Positions 35,045-44,788 of a stretch of DNA of 64,000 bases are shown here, one piece after another. The DNA lies in contig CAYTVG010000017.1 in NCBI GenBank assembly GCA_964441755.1, positions 12,135 through 76,134 on the forward strand. Direction: 5' to 3'. Source of the stretch: JAUMBM01 sp964441755 (GTDB lineage: Bacteria > Bacteroidota > Bacteroidia > Chitinophagales > Saprospiraceae). Made by a program: the position numbers and the translations under genes. Every line of letters starts with the position of its first letter. The stretch's first letter is position 1. The notes under the pieces are model-generated. The model saw only the letters and a list, made by a program, of their open reading frames with translations, was not told where the DNA came from and searched no databases.

Positions 35045-36388
35045 TTAATCAAACACAGCCACCACTACCCCATCGCTATTGGACTTCCAGTTGGGCACCT
35101 GCAGACTGCGGCCGTTGTACTCCAGGCGGATACTCCCGGGCGTAGCCGTAGGCATAAAATAGTCAATACCCACCATGAAGGAGGTCAGAAAATTGAAAGC
35201 CGCATGGATATTGCCGCTCGACTGCCCGTTGCCATCGTCGTAGAGGAAGAAAGCAATAGAGGTGCGGGCCGGCGCTGCATAGGTGGCCGTAGCCAGATTG
35301 AAATCATTGACGCTCAACTGATCCCGCTGGTGAATAACCGCTTTGTTGGCCGAAAATACCGCCAGCACCGTCTGGTTGTCGTTGCGGGGGATACCTGACA
35401 ACAATATGCCGGCGATGGAGCTGGGCGGCGGGAAAAGGCGGAGATAGACCAGCTTATCGGACCGACTGAAAGGCTCGCGGTAGTAGTGGATGGGCCGGTC
35501 GGCCGGATTGGCGGAGCGCACAAAAAATTCGTAATACGTCTGCGGTTTGCCGGTCCACGGTCCCCAGTTGCCTTGCTCATCGGTCAGCAGGCTGGCATCG
35601 GGTGTGGTACGCAGGCGGCTGCCGGTGGCAGGATCCAGCGCATAAATTTCTACCGTGGCCTGCGCCAGCGGTCTGTTTTCGCCCAGGGTCACGACCCTGC
35701 CCGCCAGCTGCAGGCTGCTCTCGGCGACTACAGAAAGGGTTGTCGGCTGCTTGCCTTCATTGAAAAAAGAAAACAAGGCCTCGAAACTCTGCGGAGACGT
35801 GGCAATCTCATAATGATCGAGCTCAGCGAAAGACACGTTGGTGGCGCCGGGGATATCAGCGCCTTGTACGATCTTGTCGCCCGACGACCACAGGTTGAGC
35901 GTAGGGACACTGCCATTGGGTCCTGCCGGCTGCGGCTGTGGCGAACTACCGATGTGGGCATAGCGCGCCACTTTGGCCGCTCTGGCCGCATCTGACAAAT
36001 AACTGTAACACAGTCCTCCGCCGGCCGAATGCCCGGCCAGGTGTATCTGGCTCTTACTGTGCTGCTGCATCACCCGGTTGACCAGCGAATCGAGCCGCAG
36101 CAGGGCGTCGCCCTGGTTGCCGAGTGTGTTCCAGTCGAAGACGTAGAGATAATCACCGCAGTAGCGGTTGGAAGAAAAGCGCTGTGCCTGAGAGGCATAG
36201 GTATCGCCTGATGCCAGAAAGCCGTGCACAAAAATGACGGGCACGTAGCTTGTATCACAACTGGGCGTGGGGATGACCGGATTGACCGGGTCATCGTCTT
36301 TGCAGGCTTGTATGCTCAGCGAAAAGGTGATGAATGCGATGGCTGTCAGGTAGGTCAGCAACCGTTTCCACAATGGCAGGTTAGTCAT
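35045..36388 (-). CDS. Lipase-like alpha/beta hydrolase lipoprotein
   Basis: 447 residues from ATG 36388 (MTNLPLWKR), chosen because the lipoprotein signal (ITFSLSIQAC, then KDDD) sits at normal distance. ATG 36415 adds nine residues. The lipase fold is shown by VPVIFVHGFLASGDTYASQA and the nucleophile elbow IHLAGHSAGGGLCYSYL, with Asp in NLWSSGDKIVQGADIPG and His in ELDHYEIATSP. The C-terminal 200 residues are beta-sandwich-like modules (QATVEIYALDPATGSRL). The KDDD after the Cys is typical of Bacteroidota surface lipoproteins, so it may be a surface-exposed lipase or esterase. Confidence 0.85.
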   Translation of the reverse strand: MTNLPLWKRLLTYLTAIAFITFSLSIQACKDDDPVNPVIPTPSCDTSYVPVIFVHGFLASGDTYASQAQRFSSNRYCGDYLYVFDWNTLGNQGDALLRLDSLVNRVMQQHSKSQIHLAGHSAGGGLCYSYLSDAARAAKVARYAHIGSSPQPQPAGPNGSVPTLNLWSSGDKIVQGADIPGATNVSFAELDHYEIATSPQSFEALFSFFNEGKQPTTLSVVAESSLQLAGRVVTLGENRPLAQATVEIYALDPATGSRLRTTPDASLLTDEQGNWGPWTGKPQTYYEFFVRSANPADRPIHYYREPFSRSDKLVYLRLFPPPSSIAGILLSGIPRNDNQTVLAVFSANKAVIHQRDQLSVNDFNLATATYAAPARTSIAFFLYDDGNGQSSGNIHAAFNFLTSFMVGIDYFMPTATPGSIRLEYNGRSLQVPNWKSNSDGVVVAVFD

Positions 36389-36495
36389 AGTATGTAATTT
36401 TGCCGGGTTGTTCAAAAATGCTTATAAACTGCACTCAATATACTCATTTGTTGCCGTTTGTATAATTTTTTTTAGGGTAATGGCAGTTATAAGCC

Positions 36496-36707
36496 TGCAT
36501 TGCTGCCGCTGGCAGCAATGCAAAAAAACACTATTGGGCGGTTGGCACCGCCCAATAGTGCCTGTCTGCTTGCATTGCTGCCGCTGCAATGCAAAAAAAC
36601 ACTTTTGGGCGGTTGGTACCGCCCAAAAGTGCCTGCCTGCTTGCATTGCTGCCAGCGGCAGCAATGCAAAAAAAACGTCTGGGCGGTGCCAACCGCCCAG
36701 ACGTTTT
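36496..36707 (-). repeat. Tandem triple array of alternating hairpins (three terminators)
   Basis: Two hairpin types alternate three times with a period of 70-75 bp. Type A is TGCATTGCTGCC-GCT-GGCAGCAATGCA (36496-36522), a shortened copy at 36571-36593 and a 13-bp copy at 36641-36669. Type B has the fixed core GGGCGGT-nnnn-ACCGCCC with variable outer arms: CACTATT (36529-36560), CACTTTT (36600-36631) and AAAACGTCT (36672-36707). On the minus strand every B hairpin is followed by seven or eight T, so each is a good terminator. The last overlaps the stop region of the NADH dehydrogenase gene. The outer arms differ but stay paired, which indicates compensatory change and selection for structure. 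Confidence 0.85.
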
Positions 36708-38012
36708 AATACCCCGCAGCCTGCGAAAACTCCATCTCTGAACGCTTAGGCCTCGTAATCAGTCGGATAGACCGCTGATAGCTAAAATAACTCCACATCC
36801 AGTTGATGAACACCACCACGCGGTTGCGGAAACCCACCAGCAACATAAGGTGCAGGAACATCCACCCCAGCCAGGCAATGAAACCCTGAGAACGCAGCCC
36901 GAAAATCTCCATGACGGCCTTGTGGCGCCCCACCGTGGCCATGGTGCCCGGATCGAAATAACGGAAAGGCAACAGCGGCTGTTGGCGATGCAGGCGCAGC
37001 AGATTTTTGGCCAAATGTTTCGCCTGCTGAATAGCCGGCGTGCAGATCATCGGATGCCCCTGCGGGTAGTGGGGATCAGCCGTCATCAGCGCTACATCGC
37101 CAAAGCGTAGATATTGGCGTAGCCCTGAATGCGGTTGTGCGCATCCACCTGATAGCGGCCGGCACGCCCCAGACAGTCGGCAGCCAGCCCCGGAATACCC
37201 TTGGCTTTAACCCCCGCAGCCCAGATGACCGTATCCGTCTCCAGCGTCTCTCCGTTGCTAAGCTGCAGCCGGTGCCCGTCGAAGCCGACCACCGAAGTGC
37301 TTAGCTTTACATCTACCCCCATTTCGCGCAGAAAGGTCAGCACAGCAGCAGACGACTGCTCGGACATAGCTGCCAGCAGCCGCGGAGCAGCCTCCACGAG
37401 ATGCACCTGCATGTGCTCGGCATTCAGCTCCCGATAATCGGCCGGCAGCACATTTTTCTTCATCTCCGCCAGGGCACCCGCCGTCTCTACCCCGGTAGGC
37501 CCGCCACCCACCACCACAAAGTTGAGTACCCGTTTTTCGGCAGGCGTCCCCTTAAGGATGAGTGCTTTCTCAAATTCCTGCAGGATATCACTGCGAAGGT
37601 CCAGCGCATCGGAGATGGATTTGAGCTGCATGGCATGCTTCTGCAGGTCCTGATTGCCAAAAAAATTGGTTTCCGCCCCGGTTGCGATTACAAGATAATC
37701 ATAGCGCACCTCCCCTATGGAGGTCAGCAACAAATTTTGTTCGGGCAACACTTCCCGAACTTCTGCCATTCGAAAGGCAATATTGGGAAACTTGGACACA
37801 ATCTTCCGCAGTGGATAGGCAATACCGTCGGGACCAATGCCCCCGGCCGCGACCTGGTACAGCATTGGCTGGAAAGTGTGATAATTATTTTTGTCGAAGA
37901 GTGTAACCCGGAAGGGTTTGTTATTCAGAGCTTTGACAAGCTCCAGACCGGCAAATCCACCCCCGACAATCACCAGGTGGGGCAGGCTCGTATCCGAATA
38001 AGCGTAAGCCAT
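36706..38012 (-). pseudogene. ndh: Type II NADH dehydrogenase (NDH-2), frameshifted
   Basis: The N-terminal part starts at ATG 38012 (MAYAYSDTS) and has the FAD-binding VIVGGGFAGLELVKAL, CATG-type IATGAETNFFG and NAD-binding FVVVGGGPTGVETAGAL. It runs into ANIYALAM and a stop at 37092. One base shift restores the expected second FAD motif: inserting a G at about 37099-37101 gives ANIYALGDVALMTADP, which continues into PQGHPMICTPAIQQAKHLAK and the C-terminal membrane-binding helices (GWMFLHLMLLVGFRNRVVVF). Both halves are otherwise well conserved. This is either a true single-base deletion or a sequencing error. An intact enzyme would oxidise NADH and reduce quinone at the inner membrane without pumping protons. 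Confidence 0.85.
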
Positions 38013-38396
38013 GAGCGTATCTTTTTTTGTGAGCGCAATTACATGGTAAGAACAGTTGAGCACCAAAAATGATTTGCTCTGTACTTGCCAGCAACATGCC
38101 CCCAACAACGCTGTAAACACAATATTTTTGCTTTCACGCTAAATAGTCAGTGCATTTATTACCACTTTGACGACCAACCAAATTAAATAGCACAAAACCC
38201 GCCAAAAAAAATTTACCAATTGCGAAATTTTATTTGGTAATCGTATACTAAATTTACAAATCAGCGCGTTCGCAATTGTACATAACCGCTTACCTATCAT
38301 ACTATTATATGGATGTTAGCAGCTTATGTGCAAATAATCCATTTTCGCAACGGGCTGTGCAGGAGTTAGCGACTGTGCAGCAAAAACACAGGCATT
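38013..38396. other. Divergent intergenic region without supported features
   Basis: This 384-bp AT-rich region separates ndh from the pectate-lyase-like gene and must hold both promoters. I found no full TTTG/TAnnTTTG pair, hairpin or gene. Confidence 0.4.
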
Positions 38397-41300
38397 ATGC
38401 CCCGTAACTACCCATACAGCTGCTGGCTGCTACTGCTGGCCATAGTCAGTCTGCAGCTACCTCTCCGAGCGCAGATTCCTGCCTTTCCCGGTGCCGAAGG
38501 TTTCGGTGCTCAGGCCAGCGGTGGCCGCGGAGGGCAAGTCATCTACGTCACCAATCTCAATGTATCGGGCCCTGGTTCGCTGCAGGCAGCACTCAATACG
38601 CCGGGGCCGCGCTACATCCTCTTCAAAGTCAGCGGTGTCATACCGGGAACGGTGCAGATACCTGTGGGCGGTGGCAACTTTACCTTGGCGGGCCAGACAT
38701 CGCCCGGCGGCATCATTGTCCGTGGCCTGCTGGCCTACAACGATGCCAGTCCGACGGCCAGCAACATCATCATCCGCCACCTGCGCTCCCGCATTGGCGA
38801 CACCCAGCTCTACCCCACACCCCACTGGTTGGCAGAAGACGGGCTCACCCTGGGCGGCGTTCGCAATGCCATCATCGACCACTGTTCCTTTGCCCATGCT
38901 ACGGATGAAGCTGTGGATATTTCGCGCTGCTCGCAGCTGACCATTCAGTATTGCATGCTGTCAGAAACGCTCGGCAGCCACGCCTACCTTGGAGGGATGC
39001 TCATCAACTACTCCTCTGCCCAAAGTCAGCTTGACAGCCTCAGCATCCACCACAACCTATGGAACCGCATAGGTGGGCGCATGCCCGAAATCTCCTGTGA
39101 GGGCGGCAACTGCGCCGGCAAAACCCTGCGGCTGGAGGTATCCAACAATCTCTTCTGGGACCAGCAGATACAGATGTACTACGATCCGGCTCCTCCCTTT
39201 TATGTTGATGCCAACTTCGTAGGCAATACAGGCGTTGGCCGCTCTGCTTACGGGGGCCCCCTTTTTAACTACAATTTCCTGAGCTACAGTGCCAACGATC
39301 TTTATGTCAGCGGCAACAGCATGCCTGCTTACCCGGGCTGGTCCGACTACGATCTTTTTTACTGCTGCAACGACTTCAACCTGTATGGCCCCAACACGAC
39401 ACTGGGGCAGGCCAACCGCCTGAGCAGCCGTCACCCCTACCCTGCCATCAGCTACACACCTGCGGCCAGTCTGCGCACTACCCTTACAGCCCAGGCGGGT
39501 GCTTTTCCGCGCGACAGTATGGACCGCCGCCTGCTCAAATACGTCATCAGCAACACCTTTGACCCCAGCCCGGTTGACCAGGCGGGTGCCAATGACCCTT
39601 TTCTCATCAGCAACAACCTTACCCCTCCACAGGACAGCGACAATGATGGTATGCCTGACAGCTGGGAACTGCAGTACGGCCTCAATCCAAATCAGCAGGA
39701 CCACAACGGCAGTCAGTTGTCGGTATCGCTCACCGGCATTGCCGGCTATACCAATCTCGAGTGCTACCTGCATCAGCTAGCCGTTGGCCTGAGCAATCCG
39801 GTGGCCAGTTGTGATGCGCCGGCTTCAACCAGCCTGCAAGCTTCCCTAATTACCCACCAGTCGGCACGCCTCCAGTGCCTTGTCACCACTTTTGCCGGCT
39901 ACGACTGGCGCTACCGCCTGCTGGGCGCAAGCAGCTGGACCGACCTGCCTGCCAGCAGCACACCTTTGTACGAACTCGGCGGCCTGGCTGCCTCCACACA
40001 ATATGAGTTTCAGGTAAAGGTGCAGTGCGGCAGCAGCTGGAGCAACTGGTCGGAATCTGTCCGCTTCCTCACGGCAGCCCCGCCTTGTACTGCACCGGTA
40101 GCTGCGCACCTGAGCGTCAACGGCCTGAGCACTGTCACAGCCATCCTCAATTGCAGCACGCCGGCCGTTATTGCTTTTGATTGGCGCTACCGCGTACAGG
40201 GCAGCAGCAGCTGGACGGAGCTGCCGGCGAGTACGGCTCCTTTTGTACAGCTCAGCGGACTCAGCCCTGCCACTACCTATGAGTACCAGGTGCAGGTGCA
40301 ATGTGGTATCAACTGGAGCGACTGGTCGGTTGCACAATTTTTCACTACCCTTACACCCCCCTGCAGCACTCCGAGTCTCAATCAAATGACTGTCAGTAAT
40401 ATAAGTACTCAGGCTGCTACCCTCCATTGTGCGATGACCGGCGTCGATCAATACGGCTGGCGCTACAGAGCCATCGGCGCTGCCGGCTGGACGGATCTGC
40501 CGGCAACCAGCGGCGGTAGTCAGCAGCTCAGTGGGCTCAGCCAGCTCAGCAGTTATGAGTTTCAGGTAGCCATACAATGTCAGGGCGTGTGGACCGGCTG
40601 GTCGCTGGCGCAATCATTTAGTACACTGGGCAGCTGCAGCCCTCCCGCTGCCGGACAGTTCACGGCCAGCGCGATTACCACCACTACCGCCAGTCTGCAG
40701 TGCCTGTTGTCGGGCGCCACGGCCTATGACTGGCGCTACCGACAGCAGGGCAGCAGCAGCTGGACGGAGCTGCCGGCAGGCCCTCAGCCCACGGTCAGCC
40801 TGGGCGGGCTGCAGCCCGCTACCAGCTACGAATACCAAGTCGCTCAGCAGTGCGGCAGCCTGTGGAGCGCCTGGTCGGTCAGCAATACTTTCACCACCCT
40901 CTCGCCGCCATGCCCGTCGCCTGTAATAGCCCAGCTTTCGGTGAGCCTGCTTACCCCCTACACAGCTCAGCTCAACTGCAGTCAGAGCGGCGTACTCGCC
41001 TACGATTGGCGCTACCGCACCATTGGCAGCAACAGCTGGACGCTTCTGAACCCCTCACTGCTACCCCTGGCAAGCATCAGCAATCTGCAGCCCACTACCG
41101 GCTACGAGTTTCAGGTGGCTGTACAGTGCAGCAGCAACAACTGGAGCGGCTGGTCGGCCTCGCAGATCTTTTTCACGCCCGAAGATCAGTGCCTGCCGCC
41201 CAATTTTGCCCAAATGGGCGTCACAACCCTGAGTTCCGTGAGCGTGCGACTGCACGTCTACCTGAGTGCAGGTATCAATACCTATGACTGGCGTTACCGA

Positions 41301-41780
41301 CAGTCCGGCGCTGCCAGCTGGGCGGACCTGCCTGCCACTACGGTCAGTCACTTCGACCTGACGGGGCTGCTGCCGGGTAGCCAGTACGAATACCAGGCGG
41401 CGGTGCGCTGTGGCAGTCAATGGAGTCAGTGGTCTGCGGCGAGGCGATTTTTGACGCCGAGCACCCTGGCCGATCAGGAGGCTGGCTACATCAGCCAGGC
41501 GACGGAGCAGCAGCAGGCTGCCGCCAGCCTGCTGCTGCTGCCCGTACCTGTACAACAACAACTCGAGCTGCATGTCCGCACAGCCGTTCCTGCCAGCTTC
41601 GAGCTGCAGCTGCACGACATGAGCGGCAGGCTGCTCCTGCGGCAGCCGCTGGGCTTTTCGGCGGCAGCCGAGCAGCACCACAGTCTGCCCCTGCAGGGGC
41701 TGCCGGCTGGCTCTTACTTGCTGCGGCTGGTATCGGAAAAAGAAATCCTGCAGGCGCGATTTGTAAAAGTCGCTGACTAG
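38397..41780 (+). CDS. T9SS-secreted pectate-lyase-like protein with fibronectin type III repeats
   Basis: 1127 residues with a signal peptide (SCWLLLLAIVSLQLPLRAQ). Residues about 28-440 match PL1-type pectate lyase relatives with a right-handed beta-helix: FPGAEGFGAQASGGRGGQVI, VSGPGSLQAAL, IIIRHLRSRIGD and DHCSFAHATDEAVDIS. A calcium-binding thrombospondin-type loop (DSDNDGMPDSWELQYGLNP) follows. Seven Fn3-like modules then repeat YDWRYRxxGSSSWTDLPAS, YEFQVxxQCGxxWSxWS. The C-terminus is a T9SS sorting domain (LLPVPVQQQLELHV, LQGLPAGSYLLRLVSEKE). It probably degrades pectin or related polysaccharide outside the cell, with Fn3 modules as spacers. Catalytic residues were not individually confirmed. 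Confidence 0.88.
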   Translation: MPRNYPYSCWLLLLAIVSLQLPLRAQIPAFPGAEGFGAQASGGRGGQVIYVTNLNVSGPGSLQAALNTPGPRYILFKVSGVIPGTVQIPVGGGNFTLAGQTSPGGIIVRGLLAYNDASPTASNIIIRHLRSRIGDTQLYPTPHWLAEDGLTLGGVRNAIIDHCSFAHATDEAVDISRCSQLTIQYCMLSETLGSHAYLGGMLINYSSAQSQLDSLSIHHNLWNRIGGRMPEISCEGGNCAGKTLRLEVSNNLFWDQQIQMYYDPAPPFYVDANFVGNTGVGRSAYGGPLFNYNFLSYSANDLYVSGNSMPAYPGWSDYDLFYCCNDFNLYGPNTTLGQANRLSSRHPYPAISYTPAASLRTTLTAQAGAFPRDSMDRRLLKYVISNTFDPSPVDQAGANDPFLISNNLTPPQDSDNDGMPDSWELQYGLNPNQQDHNGSQLSVSLTGIAGYTNLECYLHQLAVGLSNPVASCDAPASTSLQASLITHQSARLQCLVTTFAGYDWRYRLLGASSWTDLPASSTPLYELGGLAASTQYEFQVKVQCGSSWSNWSESVRFLTAAPPCTAPVAAHLSVNGLSTVTAILNCSTPAVIAFDWRYRVQGSSSWTELPASTAPFVQLSGLSPATTYEYQVQVQCGINWSDWSVAQFFTTLTPPCSTPSLNQMTVSNISTQAATLHCAMTGVDQYGWRYRAIGAAGWTDLPATSGGSQQLSGLSQLSSYEFQVAIQCQGVWTGWSLAQSFSTLGSCSPPAAGQFTASAITTTTASLQCLLSGATAYDWRYRQQGSSSWTELPAGPQPTVSLGGLQPATSYEYQVAQQCGSLWSAWSVSNTFTTLSPPCPSPVIAQLSVSLLTPYTAQLNCSQSGVLAYDWRYRTIGSNSWTLLNPSLLPLASISNLQPTTGYEFQVAVQCSSNNWSGWSASQIFFTPEDQCLPPNFAQMGVTTLSSVSVRLHVYLSAGINTYDWRYRQSGAASWADLPATTVSHFDLTGLLPGSQYEYQAAVRCGSQWSQWSAARRFLTPSTLADQEAGYISQATEQQQAAASLLLLPVPVQQQLELHVRTAVPASFELQLHDMSGRLLLRQPLGFSAAAEQHHSLPLQGLPAGSYLLRLVSEKEILQARFVKVAD

Positions 41781-41798
41781 ACCCGGTCATGCTGTCGC

Positions 41799-41838
41799 AT
41801 CTCTTTTCGCTGCTGCCTGCAGCGGCGAAAAGAGATGT
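41799..41838. terminator. Long hairpin between convergent genes
   Basis: CATCTCTTTTCGC pairs perfectly with GCGAAAAGAGATG, and an inner GCTG/CAGC closes a small loop. It lies 18 bp after the pectate-lyase-like gene, facing the ABC ATPase gene. The T tract is weak (cttcttttgg). Confidence 0.65.
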
Positions 41839-41874
41839 GCTTCTTTTGGCGGCCATAGCAGCTTTTCGTATACC

Positions 41875-42555
41875 CTACCGCGCCAGCAGGCGCGCCAGCA
41901 CCTCCTCCTGCCCCGGGGCAGCGCTCATCGCCTGCTCCAGCGCATCGAAATCGGCCGGCAGCAGCCGTTGGCTGAAGCTGCCTGCCTGCAGCCACAGGAT
42001 TTCATCGCACAGCTCGCGCAGGTTGGCAAAAATATGGGAGGAGAGCAAAATGGTTTTTCCCTGCGATTTCATTGCCTTCAAAATCTTGTTGATCAGCATG
42101 TTGCTGTGCATATCCACACCATTGTACGGCTCGTCGAGCAGAAAAAAATCATTGCCCTGCAGCAGCAGGCCCGTCAGGGCCAGCTTTTTTTTCATGCCTG
42201 TGGAGTAGGTATCGGCATACTGCTGCAGCGGCAGCTCAAACAGGTTGAACTGCCCGACATCTGCCACCGCTGCGCCCCGCGCCTGGCAGAGCAGGCGCAG
42301 GTATTCGGCGCCCGTCATGAAGGACATGAAGTAGGGGTCGGTCGGCAACAGGCCGGTGCGGTCTTTGAAGTGCGGAGGCCGCTCGATCTGGCCGGCATAA
42401 GACTCCAGGCCCGCCAGACAGCGAAAGAAGGTTGTCTTGCCCGCGCCGTTGTCACCGACGATGCCGTACACCCGGCCGGTTTCCAGCTGCAGGGAGATCC
42501 CCTTCAGCACCTCATGAGATCCATAGTATTTGCGCAGTCCCTCTATGCTAATCAT
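41875..42555 (-). CDS. ABC transporter ATP-binding protein
   Basis: 226 residues. Walker A is GDNGAGKTT (residues 34-42), the signature is YSTGMKKKLALTGLLL, and Walker B is FFLLDEPYNGVDMHSNMLIN. The H-loop is ILLSSHIFANLRELCDEI. This is the CcmA/drug-exporter subgroup of single-domain ATPases that pair with a separate permease. The ATG at 42555 lies inside the last codons of the membrane gene at 42548, an 8-bp overlap, so the two form one transporter. The substrate is unknown. Confidence 0.93.
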   Translation of the reverse strand: MISIEGLRKYYGSHEVLKGISLQLETGRVYGIVGDNGAGKTTFFRCLAGLESYAGQIERPPHFKDRTGLLPTDPYFMSFMTGAEYLRLLCQARGAAVADVGQFNLFELPLQQYADTYSTGMKKKLALTGLLLQGNDFFLLDEPYNGVDMHSNMLINKILKAMKSQGKTILLSSHIFANLRELCDEILWLQAGSFSQRLLPADFDALEQAMSAAPGQEEVLARLLAR

Positions 42556-43468
42556 GCAGATAATGCTTGAGTTGGCGAACAGCCTTCTGGTAATAATAAG
42601 GAAGCATAATAATCGCTATCACAGGCAGTTGTACAGAAAAAGCCAGCAACAAAGCCTGTGCGGGTGTGAGGCTGTGCGGATAAGCAGCGTATTTGTTGAC
42701 CAGCACAACCGCTAAAGCGAGGCAGGCCAGCAGCAGCAGTCCGCCCAGTAGCAACAGCTGCTGAGGGAAGGCAACGGCCAGCAGCAGCAGCACGGGCAGG
42801 CAGAGCAGGCTGTAATGCAGCACTGCCCACTGGAATTTGTAGAGCAACAGTGCTGCCGGCGACCGGCTGAAGATCCACAGATAAAATTCAGGTTCCGGCT
42901 GCCCGACAAAGCCCACCGCCAGCAATAGCAGCAATAACAGGGCAAATACCCCCAGGTTGAAATTATCGGCCTGCACGGCCATAAAAGCCAGGTAGTAAGC
43001 CACTACGATCAGCCACAGGCTGCGGCGAAAGCCCCTGCTAAACTCGAACGGCCGCTGCCCGAAGGGCGTCGGCAGCGCGCGCGCAGCGGGGCGCCGGCTG
43101 CCCACCCACACGAGCAAGGCTGCCGCGGGCAGCAGCAGGCCTGCAGGCAACCAGGCCTGCTGCCAGGCCAGAAAACAGGCAAAAGGAGCGGCCAGCAGGG
43201 TATTTTCCAAAAGCCTGAGCCGGCGGAAAGCCGGAGCGGGGAAGGTGGCGCGCAGAAAATCGTGGCGGCGGCGGTCGCTCAGCGGGCTGAGCAGCAGCAA
43301 GGCCAGCACGGGATAGAGATAAGGCGCGTGGGGGATTTTTTGAAAAAAATAGGCCGACAGGCCGATGAAGCCGGCGGCCAGCAGCGGCCAGCCGGCCAGC
43401 GGCGGCAGGCCCCAGGCGCGCAGGCGGCGGTGGAAAAGGCTGCCCTGTAGCTGAAAGTAGTACCTCAT
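42548..43468 (-). CDS. Integral membrane protein, probable ABC transporter permease
   Basis: 306 residues with about eight hydrophobic segments (for example LPVLLLLAVAFPQQLLLLGG and LLLACLALAVVLVNKYAAYP). It is translationally coupled to the downstream ABC ATPase, which is the main ground for calling it the permease. The sequence itself is not diagnostic. The long intracellular-looking segment RRRHDFLRATFPAPAFRRLR after the second helix suits contact with the ATPase. Confidence 0.75.
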   Translation of the reverse strand: MRYYFQLQGSLFHRRLRAWGLPPLAGWPLLAAGFIGLSAYFFQKIPHAPYLYPVLALLLLSPLSDRRRHDFLRATFPAPAFRRLRLLENTLLAAPFACFLAWQQAWLPAGLLLPAAALLVWVGSRRPAARALPTPFGQRPFEFSRGFRRSLWLIVVAYYLAFMAVQADNFNLGVFALLLLLLLAVGFVGQPEPEFYLWIFSRSPAALLLYKFQWAVLHYSLLCLPVLLLLAVAFPQQLLLLGGLLLLACLALAVVLVNKYAAYPHSLTPAQALLLAFSVQLPVIAIIMLPYYYQKAVRQLKHYLHD

Positions 43469-43966
43469 CGATGCCGGGGCTTGAAGGATACGCCCGAAAT
43501 CGTCGCAGGCGGGAGCTGATTATATACTTTCAATTTGCTGATTTTGTGTATAGTATATTGAATGAATTGATTAAATTAATAGTTGGGTACGCTGCTCTGC
43601 GCATAATCTGAGATCGTAGGGCATTTCATTAGCCGCCCTTTGGACTCAAAAACAGCGTTGTGCACAGAAGCACGCAAACTGCCGGCACTCTCTCCCCTAC
43701 AGCAGCGTTCAACCCAGGCTCAGGATATTGCGCATTTGCAGGTTTCGAGGATGTGTAACCAATGCCGGATGACTTAAACTGTGCATCGCCAGTCTTTGTG
43801 CATAAGCAGATCGTGGATTTTGGCAAGCTGACATGCACAAAACCTGCCGGCCTGAAGTATTCAACTGCTTTGTTGATTGGCACTTATCTGATCATACACC
43901 AACGGCAGGAATTCTCGTATGTGCTATTGGATTTCGCCTGCAGCCTGAGAAAATCCCGGACACACC
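43469..43966. other. Gene-free stretch of 498 bp
   Basis: Short open frames exist on both strands (43762-44028 plus, 43629-43883 minus), but neither has a recognisable product, signal or upstream element. I see no repeats or hairpins of note. Confidence 0.4.
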
Positions 43967-44788
43967 CTAGCTGGCGTGCAAATATACCACATACAGGGCA
44001 ATCCCCAAGAGTGCCAGCAGGCCTATGACCAATTTACCCACATCAGCCTGTGCAGACTGCTGCAGTGCCTGCTTGCTGCCCTGCAGGCGGCCGGCTTCTG
44101 CCTGCGACAGTCCCCCCGCTTTTTCAAACTGCTCAACGGAGCGATTGTGCTGCCGGATGCGGCTGTAAAGGCGCCCGCCTGTCTGCAATAAAAAAATCAG
44201 CAGCAGGTAAGCAAACAACAAGGCTAAAAAGTAGCGCAGCCATCGCTGCTCAGGCGGGGGTAGGCCGCGGAGGCTCACATCCTGGAGGCGGACATAGGTC
44301 GTATCACTTGCGAGTTCCTTCATACGCAGGTTGGCAGGCGGCGACAGCCTGCGCCCGACGGCCGGGGACAGGTGGATTTGCGGATACCGGCTGCCGGTTA
44401 CCTCCAGCAACTGGCCGGCATAGATGCCCACAAAGTAAGGATTATCAGCAAAGGAAGCCGGCGAAAGCGTGTCCACACGGTAGTCAAAGCTGCGGTACTG
44501 TAAGACTGTGTCGAGCCCATAGCCATAAATGCGCAGCAACGGCAAGCTGTCAGCAGCCTGGCTGTGGACAAACAGACTGTCGCCCGCCTGCAGCTGTGCC
44601 GGCTGCAGGTTGTGCCGGTCGGTAAACTGCCGGGTCAGCAGGACCATGAGCGCCAGCATAAAGCCGTGGAAGATCAGGCCAACGAGTCCCGTAAACAGGC
44701 AGCCGAGCATGCGCCCGATGGAGCCCCGGTTTCTGTTAATCAGGCGGTAAGATTCACGAGCGATCAGGTAGCGGAAAAACCAGTGCAT
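43967..44788 (-). CDS. Membrane protein of unknown function
   Basis: 273 residues with three hydrophobic segments: LFTGLVGLIFHGFMLALMVL near residue 35, YFLALLFAYLLLIFLLQTGG near 190, and VIGLLALLGIALYVVYL at the end. A soluble domain of about 120 residues lies between the first and second and is probably periplasmic. A charged helix (RQHNRSVEQFEKAGGLSQAE) precedes the last segment. I do not recognise the family. It stands alone between gene-free stretches. Confidence 0.6.
   Translation of the reverse strand: MHWFFRYLIARESYRLINRNRGSIGRMLGCLFTGLVGLIFHGFMLALMVLLTRQFTDRHNLQPAQLQAGDSLFVHSQAADSLPLLRIYGYGLDTVLQYRSFDYRVDTLSPASFADNPYFVGIYAGQLLEVTGSRYPQIHLSPAVGRRLSPPANLRMKELASDTTYVRLQDVSLRGLPPPEQRWLRYFLALLFAYLLLIFLLQTGGRLYSRIRQHNRSVEQFEKAGGLSQAEAGRLQGSKQALQQSAQADVGKLVIGLLALLGIALYVVYLHAS

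Noticed and set aside
36408..36749. Open frames on both strands with repeated Cys/His-rich peptides
   Set aside because: They arise from translating the tandem hairpin array. The repetition is that of the DNA structure, not of a protein family.
43762..44028. 88-codon plus-strand frame in the gap before the membrane protein gene
   Set aside because: It overlaps the end of a better-supported gene, has no signal, domain or promoter, and composition does not favour coding.
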